Part shown: one piece after another, positions 1-18,017 of the stretch | How the letters are laid out: the number at the start of each line of letters is the position of its first letter | How positions within the stretch are numbered: the first letter of the stretch is position 1 | Assembly: GCA_009746045.1 (NCBI GenBank) | Contig: RPFO01001598.1 | Location: 1,097,227 to 1,159,226 of the forward strand | Reading direction: 5' to 3' | DNA length: 62,000 bases | Origin: Mesostigma viride | Lineage: Eukaryota; Streptophyta; Mesostigmatophyceae; Mesostigmatales; Mesostigmataceae | Made by a program: the position numbers and the translations under genes | The notes under the pieces: model-generated | Told to the model about the DNA's origin: nothing | What the model saw: only the letters and a program-made list of their open reading frames with translations | The model's database searches: none

Positions 1-220
1 TCTTGCTACAGTATGCCTTCCCGCGCGTTCTAGGCGCGGCGCTGGCCAGCGTTGCTGTCTCCAAGCCTGTCATGGTGAAACACTTGGCGCTCTGTTGCTC
101 GAGGAAATTTCCTCTGTTTTATTGCATGCCTCACGGCATGGCATGTGCCATGCCATGCCATGTCTTTCGAAAACGTGACATTACCTGACACGCAAAACCC
201 TGCGCTATGGCGAATTTCAA

Positions 221-3200
221 ATGATATCTGGGAATAAGCTTCACGTCTTGTTACGCAGCACATCAATGTTAAGGTCCCTCCGCGCGGTTCGCGAATTAGG
301 GCGTCGCGTGTGCACCAAGTCCTGTGTTGCTTCCCGGTATCCTACCTGTATCCGAGCATACACGCGCGCAGTCCCACGTACCTGGAATCACAGCTGGTGC
401 CTTTCACAGCGCACTCCTTTAGAGCGGCGACACGCGTCGAATGACATGGGACGCGATAGCTTTCCCGTTCCTGATGTTGAGAAAGGCCTGGCTGCCGAGG
501 AGGAATTGGAGGGTGTTGTAGTACGCATCGACTCGATACACACTTACACCCTCGTGCTTGATGCATCCCATGTGACCCCTGTGGTTATGTACGCTTTTGA
601 AAAGTAAGATTATCATTTGCGATTACACCGCTTTTCTCGTAATTCTCCCTTGCAATGCGATGGAAGGCAAGATCTCATGACGGATACAACATGGTTTGTT
701 GTGGTCGTCTTGATACGCGCGCAGAGAGTTGAAGCCCCTGCGCCTAATGCTGGAGGGGGCGGCCTCTAGCATGTTGATGGGATTACGCGTGTCCTACCTG
801 GACATGTCCAAGATGCCCCAAGTCCTTCCCGAGATTGGTACCGCGTTCACCGAGGCGGTCAAGGTGGACCTGCAGCTCCCGAACGATGTGCGTATTGTCA
901 TGTCCCAACGTGTGCAAGCCCGTCCAATTCTTCAGTGAACAGCTAGTCGTCGTGGTCATTCTGCCACTGCAAGTAGTGGTAACCGCAGCATAATGTGTGC
1001 GAAACATTCAGGTCTCTCTGTCTGTCTGTCTGTCTGTCTCTGTCTCTCGGTCTCTCCGTCTCTCCGTCTCTCGGTCTCTCGGTCTCTCGGTCTCTCGGTC
1101 TCTCGGTCTCTCGGTCTCTCGGTCTCTCGGTCTCTCGGTCTCTCGGTCTCTCGGTCTCTCGGTCTCTCGGTCTCTCGGTCTCTCGGTCTCTCGGTCTCTC
1201 GGTCTCTCGGTCTCTCGGTCTCTCGGTCTCTCGGTCTCTCGGTCTCTCGGTCTCTCGGTCTCTCGGTCTCTCGGTCTCTCGGTCTCTCGGTCTCTCGGTC
1301 TCTCGGTCTCTCGGTCTCTCGGTCTCTCGGTCTCTCGGTCTCTCGGTCTCTCGGTCTCTCGGTCTCTCGGTCTCTCGGTCTCTCGGTCTCTCGGTCTCTC
1401 GGTCTCTCGGTCTCCCGGTCTCCCGGTCTCTCGGTCTCTCGGTCTCTCGGTCTCTCGGTCTCTCGGTCTCTCGGTCTCTCGGTCTCTCGGTCTCTCGGTC
1501 TCTCGGTCTCTCGGTCTCTCGGTCTCTCGGTCTCTCGGTCTCTCGGTCTCTCGGTCTCTCGGTCTCTCGGTCTCTCGGTCTCTCGGTCTCTCGGTCTCTC
1601 GGTCTCTCGGTCTCTCGGTCTCTCGGTCTCTCGGTCTCTCTCTCTATTTCATACACACACACACACACAACCCCTCTCTCAACTATTCCCCCGGGTTTGC
1701 GTGTGTTCATGCCGGCAAGTCTCCTCGCCTTGCCTTGCCTGGTGTGCTGACGTAGTGGGAGACTCCTGGGCCGTATTTTACCAGTTAGAGGTTGGGTTCA
1801 TTTAATTAGATAAATTAAATTATTCCATGACTCCGTTGGGAGATCATGTAGCACGTGTTCCCTTGCTTGATGGATGGAGTTTGGCGAAGCCGCGAAACCT
1901 AAATAAGCTAACTCTAAGCTAATCTAGAAATTCCTAACTGCTCTACTCAGCAAAGCGCCCCTTCGTCCTGGGGGGGGGGGGGGCTTGCCCACAGGGGCTG
2001 GCGTGTGGGCCTGGACAATGGTCTGCCACCTCTTCTTGTTCTGCATAGCAGTCCAAGCAAGAGAGAGGGAGGAAATGCGGTGTTCAAACTGGGCTGGGAC
2101 CACTAGGTCAGCCAGCATCTGCTGTGTATAGTTCATATGGCAGGTCTTCCAACCCGTCTAGGAATGTCCTTGGGGCCAGGCCAGGTCAGAATATGCCGCC
2201 CTGGCTGGCCAAGCCGCTGGGGGCCGGCCAGACCGAGGGCGGTGTCTGCCTGACTGGTGCGAGCAAGATGTCTTACGATGCTATCCTACGCTGCCTAATC
2301 TCGTCCGTAATGCGAGGCATACCCTGATACAAAGACTCTAACGACCTATGTGTGGAAACCCTGACGTTCAGGACCTGTCGGAGCATCCTGTAAACCGTGC
2401 CGTCCGTTGGGTTCATATGCAGGTGTAATTAACTATGGTTTACCTTGGCGATAGCTCTGTGGCCATGCTGAGTTGGCTCTAAGCTCGTACGGGCGAGTCC
2501 CTGGAACCTGCAAATATCTCCAGGGTGAATGCCGTACCGTTTTACGTGCAAATGCAACGGTTGGCCCATTTTATGCATGCTTGGTGGTTTCCTTGGTTGG
2601 CCTCAGGTGGCCCATCTGGGGTTGCGGGGGTGGGGGTGGGGTTAGAGGGTGTCTCTTTTCTACACCGATGTGCCTAACTAGTGCTGACGTCTTGTTCTCG
2701 TGTTGACCTCCTGGTTTCATGAAGCTTCACCCACAACAACCAAGCGAACCTCTTGCTGTAGGCATGTGTCAGTTCCACTCCGCAGTTTCTCCTCGTCACA
2801 GGAGTTGTCGCTCATTCGTTTATTTGTAGTACATCTTGATTCATCTGTTCGGAACTTCATCCTCATTTTTTTCTTCAAGCCACCTATACAGCTTGCCCCA
2901 CTTTTGCCCACTAGAGACGGCATTGGTGTCCCTGGACCGGCATCCTCGCTCTCATGTCAATGAGTGGTAACCTTGGATTGCATACCCCACATTGACCCCC
3001 CAAATTGCCATCCTTGTTGCCCGTGTGCATGGGGATGCCGCTGCCCCTCGCCACCACCCCCACACCTCATGCCCCCTCCCCTCTCCCCTTTCTATTTGCC
3101 ACCTCCACACCTCTTGGGCCCCGCACTTTCCCTACCCCGTTGCCACTCCCCTCGACCCTCGACCACAGGCGCAGCTGGTCCCGTCCGTGGTCGCCTTCTC

Positions 3201-3327
3201 ATGCGGAAAAGCCATCGCGAAACTGCCCGCCGCAACGCCACCGTCAGCAGAGGATTTCGAACGGTTCCTGGACCGGCTGTTTGAACACCACGGGAGCAGG
3301 GTCCCTGTGGAGACTCCCGATGAATAG
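221..3327 (+). CDS. Thioredoxin-fold protein lacking CxxC, probably mitochondrial; 3 exons
   Basis: I join three exons: 221-603, 725-863 and 3169-3327. The phases fit exactly (383+139+159 nt, 226 aa) with donors GTAAGA and GTGGAC and acceptors gcgcag and ccacag. The start may instead be the ATG at 266, which opens an Arg-rich stretch typical of a mitochondrial presequence. Exon 2 gives the segment PVVMYAFEKELKPLRLMLE and then VSYLDMSKMP. Exon 3 gives VPSVVAFSCGKAI and an amphipathic C-terminal helix (FERFLDRLF). This is the order of a thioredoxin fold: strand, helix, strand, cis-Pro loop, strand, helix. The WCGPC site is absent, so a redox role is unlikely and a chaperone or binding role (as in CnoX/YbbN) is an inference. 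The stop in the unspliced exon 2 frame at 936 supports splicing. Intron 2 (2.3 kb) holds a microsatellite and a LINE fragment. The family call is from pattern only. Confidence 0.55.
1011..1672. repeat. TCTG / TCTCGGTC / CA compound microsatellite
   Basis: A short TCTG run (about 1016-1045) leads into roughly 75 near-perfect copies of the 8-mer TCTCGGTC (to about 1640), then a CA run. Only a few units differ (CCCGG near 1412-1425). It lies in intron 2 of the thioredoxin-like gene. The long reading frames through it are repeat artefacts. Confidence 0.97.
1808..2415 (-). mobile_element. LINE 3' fragment, subfamily 1 (copy A)
   Basis: Read on the minus strand, this encodes the decayed C-terminus of a LINE ORF2. 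The pieces run from the segment ending in MPRIxTDEIRQRR, through LADLVVPAQFEHRISSL and WQTIVQAHTPAPVGKPPPP, to a stop. An untranslated tail follows that ends CATGATCTCCCAACGGAGTC plus AAATTAAATT-type repeats. Three more copies of the same segment lie at 4375-4785, 7110-8005 and 59640-60740. Frames are broken in each, so none is active. This copy sits inside intron 2 of the thioredoxin-like gene. Confidence 0.8.
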
Positions 3328-3329
3328 GG

Positions 3330-3770
3330 GCTGATAAGCGGCTGGTTTGATGCAGACCTTAGATGAAACGGCATGGCATGTATTTGGGTACCCAAGTACA
3401 TTGACCATCATGGACCCTCTTGTGCGGTGGATGCAGCCGGAAATGAGTGCGAGGTTGCACTGGGCAATTTATGATAACAGGACTGGTACCAAATTGTAGT
3501 AGATGATATCACGAGCAATTCATTGCAACGCAATAGTGTGCATGCCCATGCAATCGCTACGGGGGGTTGATTATGTGCATGCGCATGCGCAATTGAAGAC
3601 ACAAGTCAGACTGAACTTCCGTGCACAGCATGAACCGTCATGCATGCAGAATAATGGGTGTGCGGCTAAGGGCGGGCGCGTGATCCTGTATTAGGTCACT
3701 GGTCAGGTCAGTCCGCCGCTGCATGCGTGCATGGGCTATAACGCTGAGTTGAGGCCTCGTATCTTGCCAC
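3330..3770. other. Spacer, no gene seen
   Basis: This is the 3' flank of the thioredoxin-like gene. It holds short alternating runs such as GCATGCGCATGCGC but no supported coding or RNA feature. Confidence 0.5.
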
Positions 3771-3774
3771 TACT

Positions 3775-3965
3775 ATTAATTAAACACGTGCTCCAAATGG
3801 GGAGTCACAGAACACCAGAGTGTGCACAGCGGGAAGGGGGCAGAGACCACCCCGTCCCTCCTGCCACAGGGTGCACAATCGGCTGCCTGTCAAAACGATT
3901 TGGCATCCCCTGTGGGTGCAACATAACCCGTGTGAGCATTGTCATGCATGCGCATGGGCATGCCA
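3775..3965 (-). mobile_element. LINE 3' end, subfamily 3
   Basis: On the minus strand this matches, with changes, the plus-strand segment at 41960-42215. The shared parts are a CACCCACAGGGGATGCC block, a GTGCACCCTGTGG block, a GGTCTCTGCC block and the terminal hairpin CTCCxxAAxxGGAG, followed by an AT-rich TTAATTAA tail. No intact reading frame remains. Confidence 0.6.
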
Positions 3966-3984
3966 CGGAGCACGTGATATTTTT

Positions 3985-4295
3985 CAACTCACGAGTGCTC
4001 CCGTTGGGGAGTCACGGAGCATTAACCCTGATGGATGGATGGGTGACGTGCATGCAATCCTACCGACCGGTCTATTCTATTTAGCTACAAACAATCCTAC
4101 TTACCTCTAATCTAGAGTGTGCCAGACCCTTAACTATTGGGGTCTTGCCTAGCTAGGATGCTTTCCGCACGCTTGCAAACACGCTGCTTCCCCACTGGGG
4201 GGGGGTCACAGTCCTCTATAACGTGAGCCCACTTGGCCTTGTCCATCATCTTTTTCCAAATACGGATCGAGTACTGTGCCATGGAGTACAATGTT
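3985..4295 (-). mobile_element. LINE 3' end, subfamily 2
   Basis: The minus strand encodes a short C-terminal tail with the motifs WKKMMDKAKWAHVIEDCD and PPPVGKQRVCKRAESIL, then a stop. A short (CATC)n run and the terminal hairpin CTCCCCAACGGGAGCACGAG follow. The tail resembles the PVGKPPPP tail of subfamily 1, so the two are probably related LINEs. Other copies: 5640-6060, 6180-7070 and 60790-61020. Confidence 0.65.
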
Positions 4296-4374
4296 AATCT
4301 CCTTAAGAAAATGATTCACAATATAAAGTTGCAAGTATATCGTCTCTATCGACTATGATGCCCCTTAGTACATG

Positions 4375-4785
4375 GCCTGGCCTGGCCCCAAGAACATTCC
4401 TAAAAGGGTAGGTAATTAAACATGTCATGACCTACCCACAGCAGTTGTTGGCTGACCGGGTGGTCCCGGCCCCGTTTGAACATTGCATTCACTGCCGAGG
4501 TCTCTCTTGCTTGGACTGCTATGCAGAACAAGACGAGGTGGAAGACGATTGTCCAGGCTCACACGCCAGCCCCTGTGGGCAAGCCCCCTCCCACAAAGAG
4601 GAAGGGGCGCTTAATTTGCTGAGTAGAGTAGCTAAGGTTTTCTAGATTAGATTAACTTAGAGTTAGATTAGTTCGGTTTCGCGGCTTAGCCCACCCCCAT
4701 GCATCCAGCTCAAGGGAATATGTGCTACATGATCTCCCAACGGAGTCATGTTATAATTTAATTTAATTTAATTTAATTCCCCTAC
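4375..4785 (+). mobile_element. LINE 3' fragment, subfamily 1 (copy B)
   Basis: A truncated copy: QQLLADRVVPAPFEHC, then frame breaks, then PVG..P sequence, a stop, the untranslated tail and the terminal CTCCCAACGGAGTCATG. It ends in a clean tail of TTTAA repeats (4752-4780), the best preserved 3' tail in the window. A second terminal motif in the opposite orientation follows at about 4826-4852, so two insertions lie tail to tail. Confidence 0.78.
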
Positions 4786-4854
4786 CATATAGTCATTAGA
4801 TAATAAATTAATTAATTAGGAACATAACTCCGTTGGGAGTATATGTAGCACATA

Positions 4855-5215
4855 GCCCTGAGAAGGGGCATATGGGCCTATAATACATTCTAAGCTACTT
4901 CCTGCAAGGGTGGGAATGTAAACAACACTTGCTCTAGGTGCACCAGGGCACCCGCACCCTCATGGTCTATCACGCTATGCCCGGGTAAGGGGGGAGCATG
5001 CCTGTGAGGGGGAAGATCATCATGGCTATACAAGAGCTATGGCATGGCTTCTCAGCAGAGAGTGACTCCCTGCATGGGCACAACATTACTAAATAAGGCT
5101 ATGCATCGTCTGGAGTGTGGCACATCATAGGCACACATGTACATGATTAAATAAAGCGCGGGGCTTAGCTGGGATAGTGCCTCTAGGAGGCGTACATGTA
5201 CATGGCCACGGTCTA
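4855..5215. other. Spacer, no gene seen
   Basis: Mixed sequence between LINE pieces. No open frame with protein-like character or RNA signature was found. Confidence 0.45.
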
Positions 5216-5216
5216 T

Positions 5217-5480
5217 CTATTCTGCACTACTACTGCTGTATTCCCCTAAGCTGGGGCGTCTGGAGTCGCTGGGGCCGCGGGGGGGGGGGGTCGCCTGCCA
5301 GGGCTTGTGGCCGACGTAGATGGCCGCCCCCTTCCAGTACACCGGCTGCCCCGCCTTGGTCTGCCGGAGCTGGAGGTAGGTCGGCCATAGCTCCCGTCGC
5401 CGTTGTTGCTGCGCCAGGGTCAAGTCGTCATCAAGGGTGAAGAGAGTCTTCTCGAGCCGCTTGCGGCGTCTGAGAAAAGA
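5217..5480 (-). pseudogene. LINE ORF1-like fragment
   Basis: The minus strand encodes LFTLDDDLTLAQQQRRRELW, then PTYLQLRQTKAGQPVYWKGA and an AIYVGHK end. The layout (acidic start, LTxxQ, basic run, LWPxYLxxR, xYWKGA) resembles the C-terminal part of the nucleic-acid-binding ORF1 protein of algal L1-like LINEs. That call is from memory of the family, not from a search. It lies within the LINE cluster and has lost its flanks. Confidence 0.5.
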
Positions 5481-5639
5481 AAGTCATTAGATAGAGGATG
5501 TTATAATCCTCATCTGAGCTGAAATCCTCTACTGTAATGGCAGATGAGGCGGTAGTGTAGCGGCTATTCTCAGGGGCAATATCCTCCACCGGCCTGCGGA
5601 CTTCTACCCTGCATGCATTGCATTGGCTAGAGCAATGGG

Positions 5640-6060
5640 CCGCTATTGTAGATAATTAATTAATTAATTAATTAATTAATTAATTAATTAGTTAGACTCG
5701 TGCTCCCGTTGGGGAGTCACGGAGCATTAACCCCGATGGATGGGTGGATGGGTGCAAACAGTCCTACCGGTCTAATGTATCTACAACAGCTATCTACAAA
5801 CATCTATCAAATCAGAATCTATCAACAACCGACAACTCTACCCTAGGGGACCTGTCTGGCGTGCTTCCCGTATGTTTGCACACGCGGGCGCTTCCCCACA
5901 GGGGGGGGCTCATTGTCCTCTATGACCTGGGCCCATTTGGCCAAGGTTGTCCATCATCTTTTTCCAAATCACGGATCTCGAGGCCTAGCCCCCCCATGTC
6001 CTCTACTAGCTGTTCTTGGAAGGTGCGGGCCTTGCGGCATCTAACATCACGGGGCCCGGC
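5640..6060 (-). mobile_element. LINE 3' fragment, subfamily 2
   Basis: A minus-oriented copy. Its AATT tail repeats lie at 5655-5692 and its terminal hairpin at about 5697-5727. It carries only a few GATG units (5736-5755), then the PPVGK-type coding tail upstream to about 5970. It faces the next copy (6180-7070) head to head. Confidence 0.65.
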
Positions 6061-6179
6061 CCACGTCAGGAGGTGCCGGCCAGGCTGAGCTGGGCGCAGT
6101 CCCGCGGGGGGGCCACGTGAGGTGTCTACCTGGTTGGTGCGAGCTAGGTGCCCTACTAGCTGCAGGCGCCGCTGCTGGA

Positions 6180-7070
6180 TGTCTATTGTAGATAGTAGAT
6201 GTTGTAGATCGATAGATTAGACCGGTAGGACTGTTTGCACCCATCCATCCATCCATCCATCCATCCATCCATCCATCCATCCATCCATCCATCCATCCAT
6301 CCATCCATCCATCCATCCATCCATCCATCCATCCATCCATCCATCCATCCATCCATCCATCCATCCATCCATCCATCCATCCATCCATCCATCCATCCAT
6401 CCATCCATCCATGGATCCATCCATCCATCCATCCATCCATCCATCCATCCATCCATCCATCCATCCATCCATCCATCCATCCATCCATCCATCCATCCAT
6501 CCATCCATCCATCCATCCATCCATCCATCCATCCATCCATCCATCCATCCATCCATCGGCATCCATCCATCCATCCATCCATCCATCCATCCATCCATCC
6601 ATCCATCCATCCATCCATCCATCCATCCATCCATCCATCCATCCATCCATCCATCCATCCATCCATCCATCCATCCATCCATCCATCCATCCATCCATCC
6701 ATCCATCCATCCATCCATCCATCCATCCATCCATCCATCCATCCATCCATCCATCCATCCATCCATCCATCCATCCATCCATCCATCCATCCATCCATCC
6801 ATCCATCCATCCATCCATCCATCCATCCATCCATCCATCCATCCATCCATCCATCCATCCATCCATCCATCCATCCATCCATCCATCCATCCATCCATCC
6901 ATCCATCCATCCATCCATCCATCCATCCATCCATCCATCCATCCATCCATCCATCCATCCATCCATCCATCCATCCATCCATCCATCCATCCATCCATCC
7001 ATCCATCCATCCATCCATCGGGGTTAATGCTCCGTGACTCCCCAACGGGAGCACGAGTCAGTAATTAATT
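6180..7070 (+). mobile_element. LINE 3' end of subfamily 2 carrying a giant CATC array
   Basis: The plus strand shows the subfamily 2 tail (GACCGGTAGGACTGTTTGCA), then the CATC array, then GGGGTTAATGCTCCGTGACT, the terminal hairpin and an AATT tail. Everything outside the array matches the other subfamily 2 copies. Confidence 0.7.
6238..7019. repeat. CATC tetranucleotide array, about 195 units
   Basis: Almost pure CATC across about 780 bp, with only two interruptions: CATGGATC near 6410 and CATCGGCATC near 6556. The long reading frames (WMDG or IHPS repeats) are artefacts of the array. Confidence 0.98.
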
Positions 7071-7109
7071 AATGGGCCGCGGGGCCCGCGTGAGGATATA
7101 AAACAGGAG

Positions 7110-8005
7110 CATGACCCTCAGATCGCTTCAAACTGCTCGGGGGAGCATGCTCCCTGACACCGCCGATCGACAATGTGGATACCCGCATCGGCCTGCATGG
7201 CCTGGGCCAGGCTTCAGTTGGCTCAACACGTACCTACTGGCACTCGAAGGACCTTGGCGCCGGACCACAAGCGCGTGCTCCTCAAGGTCCTAGTGGTCCT
7301 CACGGTGCTCACCTACAGCGCCGAGGCATGGACGCTCACGCGGACAAGCTGGTCACCCGGCTGAACGGCACGTTAATTTTACAGGGTGGTCCAACAGGTC
7401 CTGAATGTAGGGCTTTCCACGCATTGGTCGTCATAACTAGAGTCTTTGTATAATAAGGGTATGCCCCGTATAATTACCGATGAGATTAGGCAGCGTAGGA
7501 TAGCATTCGTAGGATATCTTGCTCGAGCTGAGTCAGGTAGACACCGCCCTCGGCCTGGCCGGCCCCCAGCGGCTTGGCCATGCAGCCAGGGTGGCATATC
7601 CTGACCTCAGTGGCCTGGTCCCAAGGACAAACCCAGACGGCGGGCTGGTAGACCTGCCATACAGTATGAACTATACAGCTCTCAGTTGCTGGCCGACCTA
7701 GCGGGTCCCAGCCCAGTTTGAACACCGCATTTCCTCCCTCCGGCTCTTGCTTGGACTGCTATGCACGACAAGACCAGAGGTGGCAGATTATTGTCCAGGC
7801 CCACACGCCAGCCCCTGTGGGCAAGCCCCCCCCCCCCAGGAGGAAGGGGCGCTTTACTGTGTAGAGTAGGAAGGATTTTTAATAAATTAGTTAAAAGAGT
7901 GAGCTTAGTTAGGTTTCGCGGCTTCACTAACTCCCATCATCGATTAGCAATAATAAGGGAATTGGTGCTACATGACCTCCCAACGGAGAATTTTAAATAT
8001 TTTTC
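7110..8005 (+). mobile_element. LINE ORF2 C-terminal fragment, subfamily 1 (copy C)
   Basis: The plus strand encodes, with frameshifts, DHKRVLLKVLVVLTVLTYSA then EAWTLT. This looks like the segment that follows the reverse transcriptase in L1-type LINEs (KxRVLLxVLxPxLTYGAEAW). Further on come a DKLVTRLNGT piece, the MPRI..DEIRQRR segment, the PVGKPPPP tail and the terminal CTCCCAACGGAG. The frames are broken, so it is inactive. Confidence 0.78.
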
Positions 8006-8990
8006 TATGCGGCCTCAGGAAAGTGAGACAACTCTTACACGATAAAGTTACAGTCATTCACGCCTTAAGTTGGGGTCGAGGATTTCGGGGGGTCAACCTA
8101 ATCTGCGACTCCATACCAGGGCGAGTGGGTCACGCCACTAGTGCCTTCGCGGGTGATCGAAGTATCCGCGTAAAAAAATACCTCATCGGGTAATTTTCCG
8201 GGTAAATGGGTATTTTTATTAACCAATAGTAGGAATATCGTTAGGTGAAGGGGTACCACGTATCGACCAGCTGGTTACCAAATGTGTGTAGGGTGATAGG
8301 TGCTATGTTTAGAAAGGATCAGTATATGTGACCAGGGAAGCCAGGTGACACGCGTAAGGTACACCTCATCGATCGGGTACTCCATGATACACTATTAAAT
8401 TGTACTAATATGAACTAAACTATACTCAACCATATTCTGTTCTGAACTACTTTGAACTTAGAATGCAGAAATCCTATGCGACCCAACTTAAAGGCGCAAA
8501 CACAACTTTTTAAAGCCGATCCGTGAATGCCTGTACATGCGTATGCACCATCCTTGCTTATTTTCTTTCATACATGTGAAACTGTATTGATGTCCTCTGG
8601 ATTAATTTGCATTTGCACCGTGTGCAGGACTTCGCAGGGCTGGTTTTACTTTTGTACTGATTGTCTCGAGTCCAGTTCTCAAATTTCAAATTCTCAGAGG
8701 GCGGGGCCCGAGATTAATTAATAGGTACCTTGAAATTAAATAAGAGGCACATGTGCTCTATCAAGATATATTTTTGGAGGCGAGTTTCGGTTGGCGTTAA
8801 CTTGTAGTTTTGGGCGACAACATGTCATTCCGACTTTTACATTTTCACAGATCTGTCGAAAAAGGATCAATGGAGCCCTGCCAGACGCCTGTCTGCGGTG
8901 GACATGGCGGGGTTATGCCGTGTTGAGTGTGCACCGAGGCTAGGTGCATGGTCAACCCCCAGTCATACAGTGATCGGATGACAGCAATTA
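8005..8990. other. Spacer, no gene seen
   Basis: About 1 kb of moderately AT-rich sequence. No conserved motif, RNA gene or persuasive reading frame was found. Confidence 0.45.
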
Positions 8991-8991
8991 G

Positions 8992-9180
8992 CTAGGGGGT
9001 GTGGACGCGAGCTCGGGCGAGAACGGCCCAAAGAGCGTCCCAGAGAACAGAGTCGAATGCCTTGATGAAGTCGATCGCGAAGATTAAGATGGCCATGGCG
9101 GGAAACTCACCAGGTTGCAGAAGTGCGATCTCCTCTATGAGGTGGCGTGCGACGAAGATGGCTAACGTAATTACAAACAT
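8992..9180 (-). pseudogene. LINE reverse transcriptase fragment
   Basis: The minus strand reads RHLIEEIALLQPGEFPAMAI followed by FAIDFIKAFDSVLWDALWAV and a stop. The block FAIDFIKAFDSV is motif A of non-LTR reverse transcriptases, with the catalytic Asp in the usual D[FY]xKAFD setting. Only about 60 residues remain; motif C (FADD) is absent nearby. Confidence 0.8.
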
Positions 9181-9479
9181 GGCATGGCTAACGTAATGAC
9201 TGTCAGACTACAGCTAGACCTTTTCAGTGGTTTTCCATTCGATCGCATGGTATTTCCTCGTAAATGGTGGACCGGAGAGTGATCGCAGTGCTCAATGGTG
9301 CTCACCACTAGACAATCCGGCCCGCCCAGCACGTCAGGCTCGAAACACACGCCCTAGCTGATCAAGCAAGCTGTTTCCGGCCCCGGCCACCGTCTAGGTC
9401 ATCTAGTCGCTCTTCACGTAAGCCATCCATATAACAAGGCTACACATTTCCATCTCCATTCATATTCATATAATCCTGA

Positions 9480-9600
9480 ACGACTCCAAAACGCGCGGAA
9501 AAGATAATTACGGCAGGCCGGCTCCAGCTACCATGGTCGGGATTCTACCGATTTCTGGCCTGCGCTGGTTGTATCCTTGATATTCTGGGCAGCCAGACAA
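9480..9600. repeat. Dispersed repeat family, copy 1
   Basis: The block CCGATTTCTGGCCTGCGCTG then GTTGTxTCCTTGATATT recurs at about 56325-56395 and 61040-61085. The copies at 9530 and 61025 also share CTACCATGGTC just before it. No coding role was seen. It is probably part of a transposon. Confidence 0.6.
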
Positions 9601-9806
9601 AATATAAATCATGCACGAGACAACACTCATGATTTGCCAGATGAACTAAGCAATGAGTTTTAAATTGAATTATTTCAAGGGGGATTATAAAATGTAAATA
9701 AATAAATGAAGCGATGAGAATAAATTTGGAGACTGAGAATTCTACAAAGCAGACTGGCGGCAACGTCTATTGTAAAACATGGCATCGAAGTACTTGACCA
9801 ATATAT
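9600..9806. other. Spacer downstream of the NSF gene
   Basis: AT-rich 3' flank of the minus-strand NSF gene. No clear polyadenylation signal could be fixed. Confidence 0.4.
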
Positions 9807-17661
<7,855 letters not shown>

Positions 17662-17849
17662 CTGGTGGGGTGGGACGGGTAAAGGGAGAAAGGGAAAGGA
17701 GGGTTGTGGGGGTGAGCTCCAGATGACGGTTTCTCGATTTTGTCTGAAGCCGATTGTGACCCACATTGGTGAGCTACAACAACCCCCCAATGGGTGAGCA
17801 GCGGAGAATGGTTTCAGGATGCCACCGTTCAAGTCGTGCTACTTGGTCT

Positions 17850-17915
17850 GGTGGTTGTGGCAGCGGTGGTTGTGGCAGCGGTGGTTGTGGCAGCGGTGGT
17901 TGTGGCAGTGGTCAT
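17850..17915. repeat. 15-bp minisatellite GTGGTTGTGGCAGCG
   Basis: About four copies between the NSF exons and the next minus-strand gene, followed by a degenerate copy. Confidence 0.85.
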
Positions 17916-18017
17916 TGTTGAAGCGGTGGCAGCATTCGACAGTGCGATTGAGCAATATAGCAGGGTAAGGCATTAGGGCTGACCGCCAAGCGTGAGGGTT
18001 TGAGGAAGCACCACCAT

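Noticed and set aside
943-1805. Arg-Asp or Leu-Ser rich frames over the TCTCGGTC array
   Set aside because: Repeat artefact inside an intron.
6047-7068. WMDG / IHPS reading frames of 200-335 codons
   Set aside because: Artefact of the CATC array; no protein-like sequence outside it.
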